DNA of 64,000 nt from Metallosphaera sedula DSM 5348 (GCF_000016605.1 NC_009440.1:1377789-1441788), one strand, 5' to 3'. Counted from the stretch's first letter, positions 18,449-26,700 are shown. Notes: a model not told the origin generated them from the sequence alone. Program-made: numbers and translations.

Positions 18449-18640
18449 TCTAGGATAGTACAATCAGTAGCAAAGTATTGTCCACAACTCCAAGTAGACA
18501 CTGACGATATTTGCCAAGATAGTTAACTCAAGGTATAGATAAGGTAAAAGAAGATCCCAATTAGCTAAACAAACCTTGAGAGGATAAGGAGTCACTTAAT
18601 CATGTTGAAGGTTTCCAACGATGAAATCGTTTAACAATGT
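18449..18640. other. Intergenic stretch before the TnpB element
   Basis: No gene is visible. The only structure noted is the inverted repeat AACGAT-GAA-ATCGTT at 18617-18631, just outside the likely end of the TnpB element. Confidence 0.4.
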
Positions 18641-18644
18641 TGAT

Positions 18645-20000
18645 ACGGATTGGACAAAGGATTGAAGCAGGAGACTCGAAGCTACTCCGCCCTTACGGAC
18701 GGGGCATCCCCACCTCGCGATGGGGATTTCCTGCTTCTTTGGGGGAACTTACTATACATCACCTCATGGAAGGTGACGTACAGTAGGGGTTCCCCCTCCA
18801 CAGGCAGAGGGGCAGTCCCAACCCCATCCCTCAAGATGTTTAGGGACGCGTTGTAATCACGGTCGATAACAAGGCCGCAACTGGGACAGTGAAATAACCT
18901 GTCAGACAGGCCAAGTTTTACCCTGTACCCACACCTGGAACAGGTCTGCGACGTATATGCTGGGTCTACCTCGACCACCCTCCTACCAGCTCAGCCTTGT
19001 GGGAGAGGTGATGGAGGAAGGTGGAGAAACTGGAGTAGAGGATGTGCTTCCTCAATCTACCGAAGGAGTCCTGTACCATTTCTCGTGTGTTTAGCTTCTC
19101 AACAACTATTACGTCATGATCCTTGACTAACCACGTGGTTATCTTGTGTATGTAATCGCGTAGAGTGTTCTCAAGCCTCTCATAGGCCTTAGCTAGCTTC
19201 AGTCTAGCCTTTTCGCGGTTCCTTGAACCCCTCCTCTTCCTCGACAGTCTCCTTTGCAACAATTTGATCCTCTCTTCCCTCCTATCTAGGAGTTTAGGGT
19301 TCTCGATTACGTCACCGTCACTCGTGGTAACGAATTTTCCTATTCCTAGGTCAATCCCCACGACTCTACCGGTCCTTTCTAGGGGTTGTTTCTCTTGTTC
19401 GACTTGAAATATTGCGTACTACCTGTTTGTCTTGCTTCTCTTCACGATTACTCCCTTCACTTCTCCCTGTGTTGGCCTATGAAGAAGGAGCTTGATCTCT
19501 CCTATCTTGGATAGATGGAGCTTATCGCCTCGCAATTTGAACCCAGATTGGTTGTACCAGACTATCTTGAACGCCTTCCTGTACCTTAGTTTCCCCACTT
19601 TCTTTTCGTTCCTCTTTAGTTCTGATAACACCTTGATGTTGTACCATAGGACGTTGTTTACCATTTGTAGGGCTTTAGAGTACACCTCGTGTTTCTCGTC
19701 CATGTCCTTGAGTAGCTTTTGAGTGTCGAACTGTGTTGCCTTCATTCCCTGTCTTCTTCTCTCCGTGATGTAGTCCAGTAACTTGTTGTACACTTTCGCC
19801 TCTATTTCCATCGTGTTGATGAGTTTTCTCTCTATCTCTGGTGTCGGGTATGCCCTGTACTTGAATGAGAGGGTTACCTTGCCATCTTTTGATTTCAACG
19901 CTGTATAAAAACCAGTTTCTTTTGGTACAAAATCTTTTCTGGGGGCTATCCATCCCCACGCGGATGGAGACTTCCGCCCTCTTAACCCCCGTCAAGGTTA
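18645..20000 (-). mobile_element. Decayed IS200/IS605-group (IS1341-like) TnpB-only element
   Basis: The unit consists of a disrupted tnpB read on the minus strand plus flanking GC-rich, hairpin-forming ends: around 18690-18745 (the CCCCGTCC-GTAAGGGCGG type end beyond the 3' part of tnpB) and around 19940-20000 (GGATGGATAGCCCCC side). No TnpA transposase is present, so movement would depend on another copy. The ends given are approximate, since these elements make no target duplication and I cannot align copies. The 3' end region of such elements normally also encodes the guide (omega/reRNA), here expected on the minus strand around 18645-18800. Confidence 0.7.
18682..19898 (-). pseudogene. 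tnpB: tnpB, RNA-guided nuclease of IS605 type, interrupted twice
   Basis: Reading from a TTG at 19898, the frame meets an in-frame TAG at 19419-19421 and then continues in the same frame with YAIFQVEQEK and the RuvC segment GIDLGIGKFVTT. A single-base frameshift near 18976-18990 then separates this from the zinc-finger part (CSRCG...CPSCG). All catalytic residues of the RuvC-like site survive: Asp in GIDLGIG, Glu in VVEKLNTR and Asp in IDRDYNAS. The first lesion looks like TGG to TAG (a Trp is usual here). The gene is therefore a young pseudogene. Programmed readthrough is unlikely, as two independent lesions would be needed. Confidence 0.8.
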
Positions 20001-20131
20001 AAAACAGGAAAAGACTAGGAGGCCGATCAAGGAGAACCAACAACATTGCTCATATCTGATCACATTGGAAAGTCATTCCAGGAAACGACTAGTCCTCTAG
20101 TAAAAGGTAACTTCACACTATCGTAAATAAG
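20001..20131. other. Spacer between TnpB element and riboswitch promoter
   Basis: I see no gene here. It holds the outer flank of the element and the upstream part of the riboswitch promoter. Confidence 0.4.
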
Positions 20132-20140
20132 GCTTATAAT
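20132..20140 (+). promoter_or_regulatory. TATA-like box of the riboswitch-Ehr operon
   Basis: GCTTATAAT lies about 26 bases before the first base of the riboswitch P1 stem (20162). The predicted transcript would thus begin at the riboswitch itself. Confidence 0.55.
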
Positions 20141-20161
20141 CCAGTTACTTTGTAGGTTACT

Positions 20162-20224
20162 GGGGATGGCGTCCCCCAGGGCTTGTTCCCGAACCGCCTG
20201 ATACATGAAGGCTGATGACGCCTA
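20162..20224 (+). ncRNA. Fluoride riboswitch (crcB motif) aptamer
   Basis: The sequence fits the crcB motif. P1 is GGGG (20162-20165) with CCCC (20174-20177); the P1 loop AUGGCGUC offers GGCGUC (20168-20173), which pairs perfectly over six bases with GACGCC (20217-20222) as the pseudoknot. P3 is GCCU (20196-20199) with AGGC (20209-20212), followed by the conserved UGAUG. A small GGG/CCC hairpin (20179-20181 with 20088-type partner at 20188-20190) fills the variable middle. The element sits right before the operon of the Ehr complex. Fluoride riboswitches have been reported upstream of formate-hydrogenlyase-like genes in other organisms, which fits. No CrcB or EriC-F exporter is in the window. 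Confidence 0.82.
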
Positions 20225-20246
20225 TCTCTTGCCTAGGTGAGATAGG
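20221..20246 (+). promoter_or_regulatory. Expression platform hairpin covering the ribosome binding site
   Basis: CCTATCTC (20221-20228) pairs perfectly with GAGATAGG (20239-20246), directly before the ATG at 20247. The ribosome binding site GGTGA (20236-20240) lies in the loop and 3' arm. Bases 20221-20222 are also needed by the aptamer pseudoknot, so aptamer and hairpin exclude each other. Ligand binding should free the site and turn translation on. Confidence 0.65.
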
Positions 20247-21542
20247 ATGACTGGCCTAAACCTAGTGGGATGGATAATACTAGTTCCCATTTTGGGAAGT
20301 GCAGTAGTTTTTAAGGAAAAGTACTCCACGGTAGCCTCTGCTACGATCACCCTAATTCTCGTGCTAGCTCTCAAACCATTTTTACCCATAGTCTCCCAAT
20401 TTTACGTTAGTAACTTAACTTGGTATTTTTTGGTCATGGTGGCCGGTGTCTATCTGCTCTCATCCATTTACTCCCTCTTCTACGTGGAGAAGAGGGGAGT
20501 TCAGGAAAGGAATTACTATTATTTCCTCAATCTATTCGCCGCCTCCATGTTGTTCACACTCTCCGTCAACAATCTTGGACTCATGTGGGTTGGATTAGAG
20601 GCCACTACGATATCGTCCGTGCTTCTAGTAACCTTTGAGGGTACTTCAACTGCACTTGAGGCAGGATGGAGGTATCTCCTTCTTGTTTCCTCCGGAGTGA
20701 CTTTCGCATTCATCTCTGTCATCCTTTTCTATTTCGGCCTACACACCTTAACCATAAGCGAGGTACTATATCCTCACTTTTCTCCATTATTCTCGTTGGC
20801 CTCAGCCATTGCACTATTGGGTTTCGGGACAAAGGCTGGAGTATTCCCAGTAAATACCTGGCTACCAGATGCTCATTCGGAAGCTCCTTCACCTGTGAGT
20901 GCACTTTTTTCAGGAGTCCTCCTGCCAGTATCTATCTACATTCTTCACACAATTTTCATCATAGCACCCCTTCCGGGACTGTATAGCTGGCTAGCTACTA
21001 TCTCCATTCTCATTTCCTCCATAATGATGGCTAGCCAACGATATTACAAGAGGCTATTCGCCTACTCCACGATCGAGAACATGAATTTTGCCCTTCTTGG
21101 GGTTGCAGTGAACTCGTTAACAGGTTTAGTTATACTCTTGGTGACTCACGCATTCGCTAAGGCTGGGGCGTTTTATGCGTCTGGATCCCTGCTCAAAAGC
21201 CAAGGGACCAAGGAGATCAACGAACATGGACTCTATGGAAGTCCCTTACTAGCTTCTTCGCTCATCCTTTCATCTCTAGCAGTAACGGGTGCACCTCCCT
21301 TTGGCAACTTCATTGGAGAGTTCCTGATTCTCTCCTCAGTCCTCAAACATGGACTTGTCCCCCAATTCTGGATTGTAATCATTTCCTTGATAATATCATT
21401 CGTCTGCGTTAACTATCATGTGTCTAGGATGATCTTTAAGGGAAAACCATTTCGGGAGAGATACAAGGCACTCTCGATCATTGCCATAATTTCAGCTCTG
21501 ATTTCCTTAATCGTTGGTGTAGTAGGGGTGGTACTACTATGA
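20247..21542 (+). CDS. Ehr complex antiporter-like membrane subunit (NuoN/HyfF-like)
   Basis: The 431-residue protein is polytopic (about 12-14 membrane segments) and carries the proton-pumping core pattern of complex I antiporter-like subunits: a buried glutamate in MWVGLEATT, the lysine helix GFGTKAGVFPVNTWLPDAHS, then FAYSTIENMNFALLGVAV and the second lysine in HAFAKAGAFY. It would move protons or sodium ions when the complex turns over. It is the first gene of a six-gene operon with 4-base overlaps and is translated from a GGTGA site 6 bases before the ATG that the riboswitch hairpin can hide. Calling it HyfF, NuoN or MrpD-like is a matter of degree. Confidence 0.85.
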   Translation: MTGLNLVGWIILVPILGSAVVFKEKYSTVASATITLILVLALKPFLPIVSQFYVSNLTWYFLVMVAGVYLLSSIYSLFYVEKRGVQERNYYYFLNLFAASMLFTLSVNNLGLMWVGLEATTISSVLLVTFEGTSTALEAGWRYLLLVSSGVTFAFISVILFYFGLHTLTISEVLYPHFSPLFSLASAIALLGFGTKAGVFPVNTWLPDAHSEAPSPVSALFSGVLLPVSIYILHTIFIIAPLPGLYSWLATISILISSIMMASQRYYKRLFAYSTIENMNFALLGVAVNSLTGLVILLVTHAFAKAGAFYASGSLLKSQGTKEINEHGLYGSPLLASSLILSSLAVTGAPPFGNFIGEFLILSSVLKHGLVPQFWIVIISLIISFVCVNYHVSRMIFKGKPFRERYKALSIIAIISALISLIVGVVGVVLL

Positions 21543-22645
21543 GAGTTATAGGAGATATAGGGCCTTACTGCCTGACCTCAGACGGGCTCAGAGAAGGACC
21601 GTGCATTAAGGACCAGAGCGAAGAGGAGAGTCTGGGCTATGGTTCATTCAAGTTCGTTTATGGCCCGTCAGCTGGGGGTCTACTGGAGTCAGTGGGATTT
21701 GAAATTACAACTTATGGAGAAAGCATAGAGAAAATAAATCATTTACCATATAAGGGTAGACAAATAACTCTCTCCGGGCTGACAATTGGAGATGCCCTCC
21801 TTAGAGTTGAGAGAATTAACGGAGCGTTCACCGCATCTCATTCCATCTCTTTTCTTCAGGCAATTGAGAGTGCCTTAGAGATAGAGGTGCCTCACGACGT
21901 TGTTATTTCTAGGATGGCTCAGCTCGAGCTTGAAAGGATAAGGAATAATCTACTCGTGATTCAGAGGGTATTGGAATCGGCATCGTTCCTGGTTCCATCA
22001 TTTCTTCTTCTCCAGCAGATAGAGGAGGTTAACAGGGCCATAGCGAGGTCTTGCGGTCATAGATATTTCTTTGGGGCTAACTACCCAGGAGGAGTTAGAT
22101 GTGAGCTTAAGCTTCCGTCTCTTAAGATTTCGGACATAGAGAGAACGCTAGAGAACAGGATCTTCATTGACAGACTCCAAGGCAATGGAGTGGTTAAGGA
22201 TAGCTTCTCCATTGGGCCTGTCGCCAGGGCCTCTGGGTTCAAGTACGACGCAAGGCTAGACTCGGATTTTCTAGCTTACAGGAACTTTGACCTGAGAATC
22301 CCTACTCAGGATCAGGGAGATGCCTTCTCCAGGATCCTAGTTCGTCTGGAGGAGATTAAGGAATCGCTTAGGCTACTCCAGGAGCTCAAGGTAAAACCCT
22401 GTAGTTTCACCATGAAGATAAGGGATGGAGAGGGAATAGGAAGAGTTGAGAGCCCATCTGGAGATCTGGCTTACCTCACAAGGGTGAGGAGTGGCCACGT
22501 GGAGAGAGCATACCTTTTAGCTCCATCAAAGGTAAACATGAGACTTTTCCTCAAGTCCATGCCTGGAAATATCTTCACTGACTTTCCCTTCAACTGGGAA
22601 AGTTTCGGGATCTGGATATCTGAGCTCGAGGTCGATCTGGAATGA
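21539..22645 (+). CDS. [NiFe]-hydrogenase large-subunit-like protein without nickel ligands
   Basis: The 368-residue protein aligns by pattern with NuoD/HycE large subunits: a segment corresponding to the nickel-site region reads RVERINGAFTASHSISFLQA, followed by VVISRMAQLELERIRNNL. In true hydrogenases this place reads RxCGxC; here both cysteines are gone (NGAF). The C-terminal DPCxxC is likewise replaced by a run ending FGIWISELEVDL. So it cannot bind a NiFe centre and should not be called a hydrogenase. This matches the energy-converting-hydrogenase-related (Ehr) class. It overlaps both neighbours by 4 bases. A redox partner or quinone-like site is possible, as in complex I, but unknown. 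Confidence 0.8.
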   Translation: MRVIGDIGPYCLTSDGLREGPCIKDQSEEESLGYGSFKFVYGPSAGGLLESVGFEITTYGESIEKINHLPYKGRQITLSGLTIGDALLRVERINGAFTASHSISFLQAIESALEIEVPHDVVISRMAQLELERIRNNLLVIQRVLESASFLVPSFLLLQQIEEVNRAIARSCGHRYFFGANYPGGVRCELKLPSLKISDIERTLENRIFIDRLQGNGVVKDSFSIGPVARASGFKYDARLDSDFLAYRNFDLRIPTQDQGDAFSRILVRLEEIKESLRLLQELKVKPCSFTMKIRDGEGIGRVESPSGDLAYLTRVRSGHVERAYLLAPSKVNMRLFLKSMPGNIFTDFPFNWESFGIWISELEVDLE

Positions 22646-23253
22646 ATTGGTTTATAAAGGGAATTAGGATGGGTGTTAAGACCGAGGACGATTATCACCA
22701 CGAAACTAAATGGCCATCCAGGCTCACGAGAGTTAAAGGAGGAGAAATTACCTGTCCCACTGACGCCATAGGTGAGGAATGGAAACAGGAGAGATGCATT
22801 TTCTGCAGGGCATGTGAACCCGTATTCTCGCCAACAGGGGAGACCTTGACACCTAGGGTTGAGAGGTCAGATGTTACCTTCAAAAGATCATTCTATCTGT
22901 ATCCGTTAGATGCTGGAAGCTGTGGCGGATGCAACCTAGAACTAAGGCTGATTTCCTCTCCTCAGTATGATATGACTAGATTTGGTATTTTCTTCACCAA
23001 TACCCCCAAGCACGCCGACGCACTACTAATTATGGGGAATCTGGGCAAGAGAATGGAAGAGGTTATAAGGAGAGCTTATGATGTAATACCTTCCCCAAAG
23101 CTAGTGATTCTCTTGGGTACGTGTGCCATATCAGGTGGAGTGACCGGAATTCCACCAGACATAAGGGGAGACGTCATTGTTCCAGGCTGTCCCCCAACCC
23201 CTGCCTCAATACTTGATGCATTGATAAAGGCCAAAGGAGGTGATAGGAAGTGA
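22642..23253 (+). CDS. NuoB/HyfI-like small subunit fused to a ferredoxin-like segment
   Basis: The C-terminal two thirds of this 203-residue protein form the small-subunit fold with all four ligands of the proximal [4Fe-4S] cluster: CGGC (SCGGCNLEL), Cys of GTCAISGG and Cys of PGCPPTP. The first 60 residues add a piece with CPTDAI and CIFCRACEP, the order of cysteines in half of a bacterial-type ferredoxin, enough for one more cluster. In Hyf/Nuo complexes that cluster sits on a separate HyfH/NuoI subunit, which is missing from this operon, so the fusion may replace it. Starts at an ATGA overlap with the upstream gene. Confidence 0.82.
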   Translation: MNWFIKGIRMGVKTEDDYHHETKWPSRLTRVKGGEITCPTDAIGEEWKQERCIFCRACEPVFSPTGETLTPRVERSDVTFKRSFYLYPLDAGSCGGCNLELRLISSPQYDMTRFGIFFTNTPKHADALLIMGNLGKRMEEVIRRAYDVIPSPKLVILLGTCAISGGVTGIPPDIRGDVIVPGCPPTPASILDALIKAKGGDRK

Positions 23254-24962
23254 TTCTAGAACTCGACCTAATTTACATACTATCTGCTCTTTCCTTAGTT
23301 ACATCCCTCTTCAGCAACAGAATATCTTTAGTGCTTCTCGTGTTAGCTTCTGGGATACTTGCCTTTTACGGTGTACAGGAACTACCCATGGGTATATTCT
23401 ACCTAGTCGCGGGATTGGTATGGGTTCTGGTCGCTTTACACTCCTTGTTCCACTATAGCGATAAGTGGCTCACTATGACCCTAAGTGGTACTGTACTAGG
23501 GATCATTGTGGTTCTTACCAGCACGAACTACATCGAGTTTCTCGCGGGATGGGAAACCATGACGCTTTTCTCGTTCGTTGGAATAGCGATCTACAGAAAG
23601 GACTGGAAACCTGCATTAACTTTCCTTGCGTTCGGGGAGCTGAGCACTGCATTACTGCTAGCCGGTTTCGCCCTTGCCTACTCTCAGACAGGTAGTCTAG
23701 TATTCGAGAGGTTAAGCACTCAGCTCCCCCTCATTATAACGTCAATGGGTTTCATCGTCAAGATGGGAATATTCCCATTCCTTGTCGTGGAGTGGTTGCC
23801 CATAGCCCACGGAAACGCCAGGTCGGATCTATCAGCAGTTCTAAGCGCAACGGTAACCATGACAGGGATTTACGGAATATTGAAGATGGAGTCCTTGAGT
23901 CCCGTTTCGACGTATCTGGGAATATTCCTTCTCGCCGTGGGAGCCTTCTCCAACCTGTTTGGTGCCCTATACTCCTATGTCTCCGATCATGTTAAGGGAT
24001 TGCTAGCGTTTAGCACCATCGAAAATAATGGTGCCATGCTAGCTCTGTTGGGAAGCCTAGAGCTTGTGAGCGGAGACTTGAAGGAGTTCGTCACGTTTAG
24101 TCTTTTTACTTACGTAATAGCTCACTCCCTCGCTAAGACAGGGCTTTTTCTTTCAACTGGATATGTTGAGGGAGAATCGCTGACAACTGCAAGCTCCTTT
24201 AGATATGGTCTCTCAGTTCTAGGAGCAGTCCTGATGGCCATGTCGTTATCGGGGCTTTTGCCTACCATAGGGGGAATCGCGACGTGGTCATTGCTGGAGT
24301 CGATGTTCATGGAAGCTATAACACTACCGCACTTCATCAACATTGTCCCAATAGTGGCAGGTGTCATGATAGGCATGGGAGAGGGATTTGCCACCGGATC
24401 CCTTGCGAAGTTCGTATCATACACTCAACTGACAAAACCGATCAAGGACAAACAGGGACTCATCCTTGCAGTTTCTGGGATCCTCGTCTTAGTTACTGTG
24501 GGCCTGGCGTATCTTCTTTCTCCCTTCAGAACAGAGGTGTCCCAGCTTGGGGTTGGGCTAAATTCCCTTATCTCCTCGCAATATCAAAGAAGTTTTGGAG
24601 GGATTGATCCGCTTTATATCTTAGTTTCATGGCCGATTATCGCATTAATAGTGTACCTGTCCCTAGGTAAGAGAAAAATAAGAGTTGTAGACCCTTGGGA
24701 TAATGGATCTGCTCAAGGATTTAGATACACCTCCTTTGGCATGGCAAATAACGTGAGACTGATGTTAAGGGCTTTACTTAGAACCAAGACTGGATCCCTG
24801 GAGACTAGCGCTGACATCTTCTGGCAAGCCATGTTAGTTTTAATCAGATGGTATCTCAAATTCTCTAGAACCTTCTCCAGGAGCTTCATGAATGGCTCCC
24901 TGAGATGGTACATGGTTTACATGATAATTGCCATTGTCGTCATAATGGTGATCACGTTATGA
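23250..24962 (+). CDS. Ehr complex antiporter-like membrane subunit (HyfB/NuoL-like)
   Basis: The 570-residue polytopic protein has the antiporter-like core (buried Glu in FLAGWETMTLF, Lys helix IVKMGIFPFLVVEWLPIAHG, FSTIENNGAML, HSLAKTGLFLS) followed by a long C-terminal part with WDNGSAQGFRYTSFGMANN, which is typical of HyfB/HycC. It is the second ion-pumping subunit of the complex. Translation begins at a GTG overlapping the upstream stop by 4 bases. With the 20247 gene this gives two antiporter-like modules, as in hydrogenase-4-type complexes. Confidence 0.87.
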   Translation: MILELDLIYILSALSLVTSLFSNRISLVLLVLASGILAFYGVQELPMGIFYLVAGLVWVLVALHSLFHYSDKWLTMTLSGTVLGIIVVLTSTNYIEFLAGWETMTLFSFVGIAIYRKDWKPALTFLAFGELSTALLLAGFALAYSQTGSLVFERLSTQLPLIITSMGFIVKMGIFPFLVVEWLPIAHGNARSDLSAVLSATVTMTGIYGILKMESLSPVSTYLGIFLLAVGAFSNLFGALYSYVSDHVKGLLAFSTIENNGAMLALLGSLELVSGDLKEFVTFSLFTYVIAHSLAKTGLFLSTGYVEGESLTTASSFRYGLSVLGAVLMAMSLSGLLPTIGGIATWSLLESMFMEAITLPHFINIVPIVAGVMIGMGEGFATGSLAKFVSYTQLTKPIKDKQGLILAVSGILVLVTVGLAYLLSPFRTEVSQLGVGLNSLISSQYQRSFGGIDPLYILVSWPIIALIVYLSLGKRKIRVVDPWDNGSAQGFRYTSFGMANNVRLMLRALLRTKTGSLETSADIFWQAMLVLIRWYLKFSRTFSRSFMNGSLRWYMVYMIIAIVVIMVITL

Positions 24963-25900
24963 TTAACACGTTAGTGGAAACACTTATCCAGGTCTCTGCA
25001 GTACTTGCCCTCTCTCCTCTCTATCCCGGCATCCTTGAGAAAATGAAAGCTAGGGTGGAAGGAAGAAGAGGTCCTAGCATATTTCAGCCCTACTACGATC
25101 TACTAAAACTTAACAAGAAGGAGATGACCATTCCGAGAAACGCAGGATGGCTCTTCGTCAATGGACCATACCTTGTTTTCTCGATTTATGTCCTTATCTC
25201 CTTTGTAATTCCTGTTGTTTACCCAGAACCTGTCTATCTTACCCCAGTGGTGGACTTTTTAGGAGGAGCTCTCCTTTTCTCGCTTTCAGGTTTCTTGAAA
25301 GTCTATGAGTCCATGGAAAGCTCTAGTAACCTAGTAACTCTTGGGGTATCGAGAAACATTTCCTTTGCCTATCTTGGAGAGGCCACCCTGCTAACAGTGT
25401 TCATAGCAGTTGCGTTGGTAACTGGAACTAATAATCCCTACATTACAATGGAGGCTATTCAATCGCCGACAGAATATCTCTTCCTGCCTCATATAACAGC
25501 CAGTGTGGCCTTTTTCATGTTATGGTTGTACGAGACTGGGAAACTTCCGTTGGAGAGCTCAGGGATGTCGGAAATGGGAATGATCGATGATTCTCTAGTA
25601 TATGAATACAGCGGAAAGGGTCTGATGCTATTGAGATGGGGAAGCTACGTGAAGTCTTACCTTCTTGGGTCTGTGTTGTTAAACGTCTTCCTCATACCCT
25701 GGGGAATGCAGACGGGTGTACTTGGGGCCATGGCGGATGTGGGAATAATGTTCCTGAAGTGGTTAGTTCTCCTTATGATAACCGTGGTAATAGAGACAAG
25801 CCTCGCGAAGTTCAGGCTATTTAAGATACAGGACTTCCTGATTGTGGCCTTAGTGCTCTCGGTGTTTTCGGTTATCCTGACGGTGACCTTGAATGGTTGA
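24959..25900 (+). CDS. Ehr complex membrane anchor subunit (HyfC/NuoH-like)
   Basis: The 313-residue protein is the NuoH/HycD-type subunit that couples the peripheral arm to the membrane. The diagnostic cytoplasmic loop RVEGRRGPSIFQPYYDLLKL lies at about residues 32-51, and a charged segment around KLPLESSGMSEM follows the middle helices. I chose the ATG at 24959, an ATGA overlap with the stop of the HyfB-like gene, over an upstream GTG-type frame that would add 18 unconserved residues. Eight membrane segments are expected from the hydrophobic pattern. Confidence 0.87.
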   Translation: MINTLVETLIQVSAVLALSPLYPGILEKMKARVEGRRGPSIFQPYYDLLKLNKKEMTIPRNAGWLFVNGPYLVFSIYVLISFVIPVVYPEPVYLTPVVDFLGGALLFSLSGFLKVYESMESSSNLVTLGVSRNISFAYLGEATLLTVFIAVALVTGTNNPYITMEAIQSPTEYLFLPHITASVAFFMLWLYETGKLPLESSGMSEMGMIDDSLVYEYSGKGLMLLRWGSYVKSYLLGSVLLNVFLIPWGMQTGVLGAMADVGIMFLKWLVLLMITVVIETSLAKFRLFKIQDFLIVALVLSVFSVILTVTLNG

Positions 25901-26522
25901 ACTTATCCAGGAAATAATACTGTTGCTCTCCTTCCTGTTACCTGTCACTGCCTTGTATATACAGGGTCAAGCCTATTTCAATCCTGCAATAAAAGTGGTT
26001 GGGGTTCAGTCCCTTATCATTGGGACTATTTCTCTTGTTTACTATTTATTTACGGATAATATTGAGTTCATAATATTAGCTGGGATAATATTTTTTACGA
26101 GAGTATTCCTTACGCCATATATTCTACTAAGGACGGTAAAGTATAGAGAATGGGATAGGGAAAAAGTAAAGGTTTTATCCAGTTTCGTTTTGAACTTAAC
26201 CTTCTTCTTCTCGGCAACCCTCCTTGTAGCTTATGCGGTATTCACAAGGGCTATACCAACGGAATATGAGCAGGTTATAATGCCCATGACGCTCTTTTTC
26301 CAGGGTTTATTTCTCATAGCATCACGTAAGTCAACCGTAGCTCACATACTAGGGTATATAGAACTTGAAAATTCCCTTGTGATGCTGGGCATATTTCTCA
26401 TACCTCCACCGATCCTGATAGATGCTACAGTATTTCTAGATGTCTTGGCCCTAGTTGTCATATCGTCCATCATTATCGTCGAGAAGAGAGACCACGAGCC
26501 TCTTGAAGAGTTAACAGGATGA
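25893..26522 (+). CDS. Ehr complex subunit HyfE-like (NuoK-related)
   Basis: This 209-residue protein with about six to seven membrane segments matches HyfE, the hydrogenase-4 subunit related to NuoK (pattern AHILGYIELENSLVMLGIFL near residue 155 with a buried Glu). It overlaps the HyfC-like gene by 8 bases and closes the operon. It is probably part of the ion channel of the complex. Confidence 0.8.
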   Translation: MVELIQEIILLLSFLLPVTALYIQGQAYFNPAIKVVGVQSLIIGTISLVYYLFTDNIEFIILAGIIFFTRVFLTPYILLRTVKYREWDREKVKVLSSFVLNLTFFFSATLLVAYAVFTRAIPTEYEQVIMPMTLFFQGLFLIASRKSTVAHILGYIELENSLVMLGIFLIPPPILIDATVFLDVLALVVISSIIIVEKRDHEPLEELTG

Positions 26523-26560
26523 AAACACCAAGGTCTAACAAGAAATGGAGTTGCTTAACA

Positions 26561-26662
26561 GCGTGACTCATTCACGCCCGGCATTAGTTAGAGAAGCGAA
26601 TGGTGACATGTATGTTATCTTCACATGAAACCTTCGGAACTCGTCTTGAGCGAGTCTGAAGG
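26561..26662. other. Two stable hairpins after the Ehr operon
   Basis: GCGTGA (26561-26566) pairs with TCACGC (26572-26577) over a 5-base loop. A second, longer hairpin, CCTTCGGAACTCG (26631-26643) with CGAGTCTGAAGG (26651-26662), has about 12 pairs with one bulge. They lie in the 178-base gap before the AP endonuclease gene. They could be a processing or termination structure or a small RNA; nothing identifies a known family. Confidence 0.35.
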
Positions 26663-26700
26663 AAAAGAGATCTTAAGAAGTTTTAAACAACAGACTTGTC

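Noticed and set aside
18611-18640. AACGAT-GAA-ATCGTT hairpin as transposon end
   Set aside because: It lies outside the typical CCCCGTCC-type end and has no counterpart on the other side.
19419-19421. Pyrrolysine readthrough of the TAG in tnpB
   Set aside because: Sulfolobales lack pyrrolysine machinery as far as known, and a second lesion, a frameshift, is present, so decay is the simpler reading.
20196-20220. C/D box small RNA in the leader of the Ehr operon
   Set aside because: TGATGA and CTGA words are present, but D box spacing is wrong and the same bases are fully explained by the crcB motif.
21539-22645. Functional [NiFe] hydrogenase
   Set aside because: All four cysteine ligands of the nickel site are absent.
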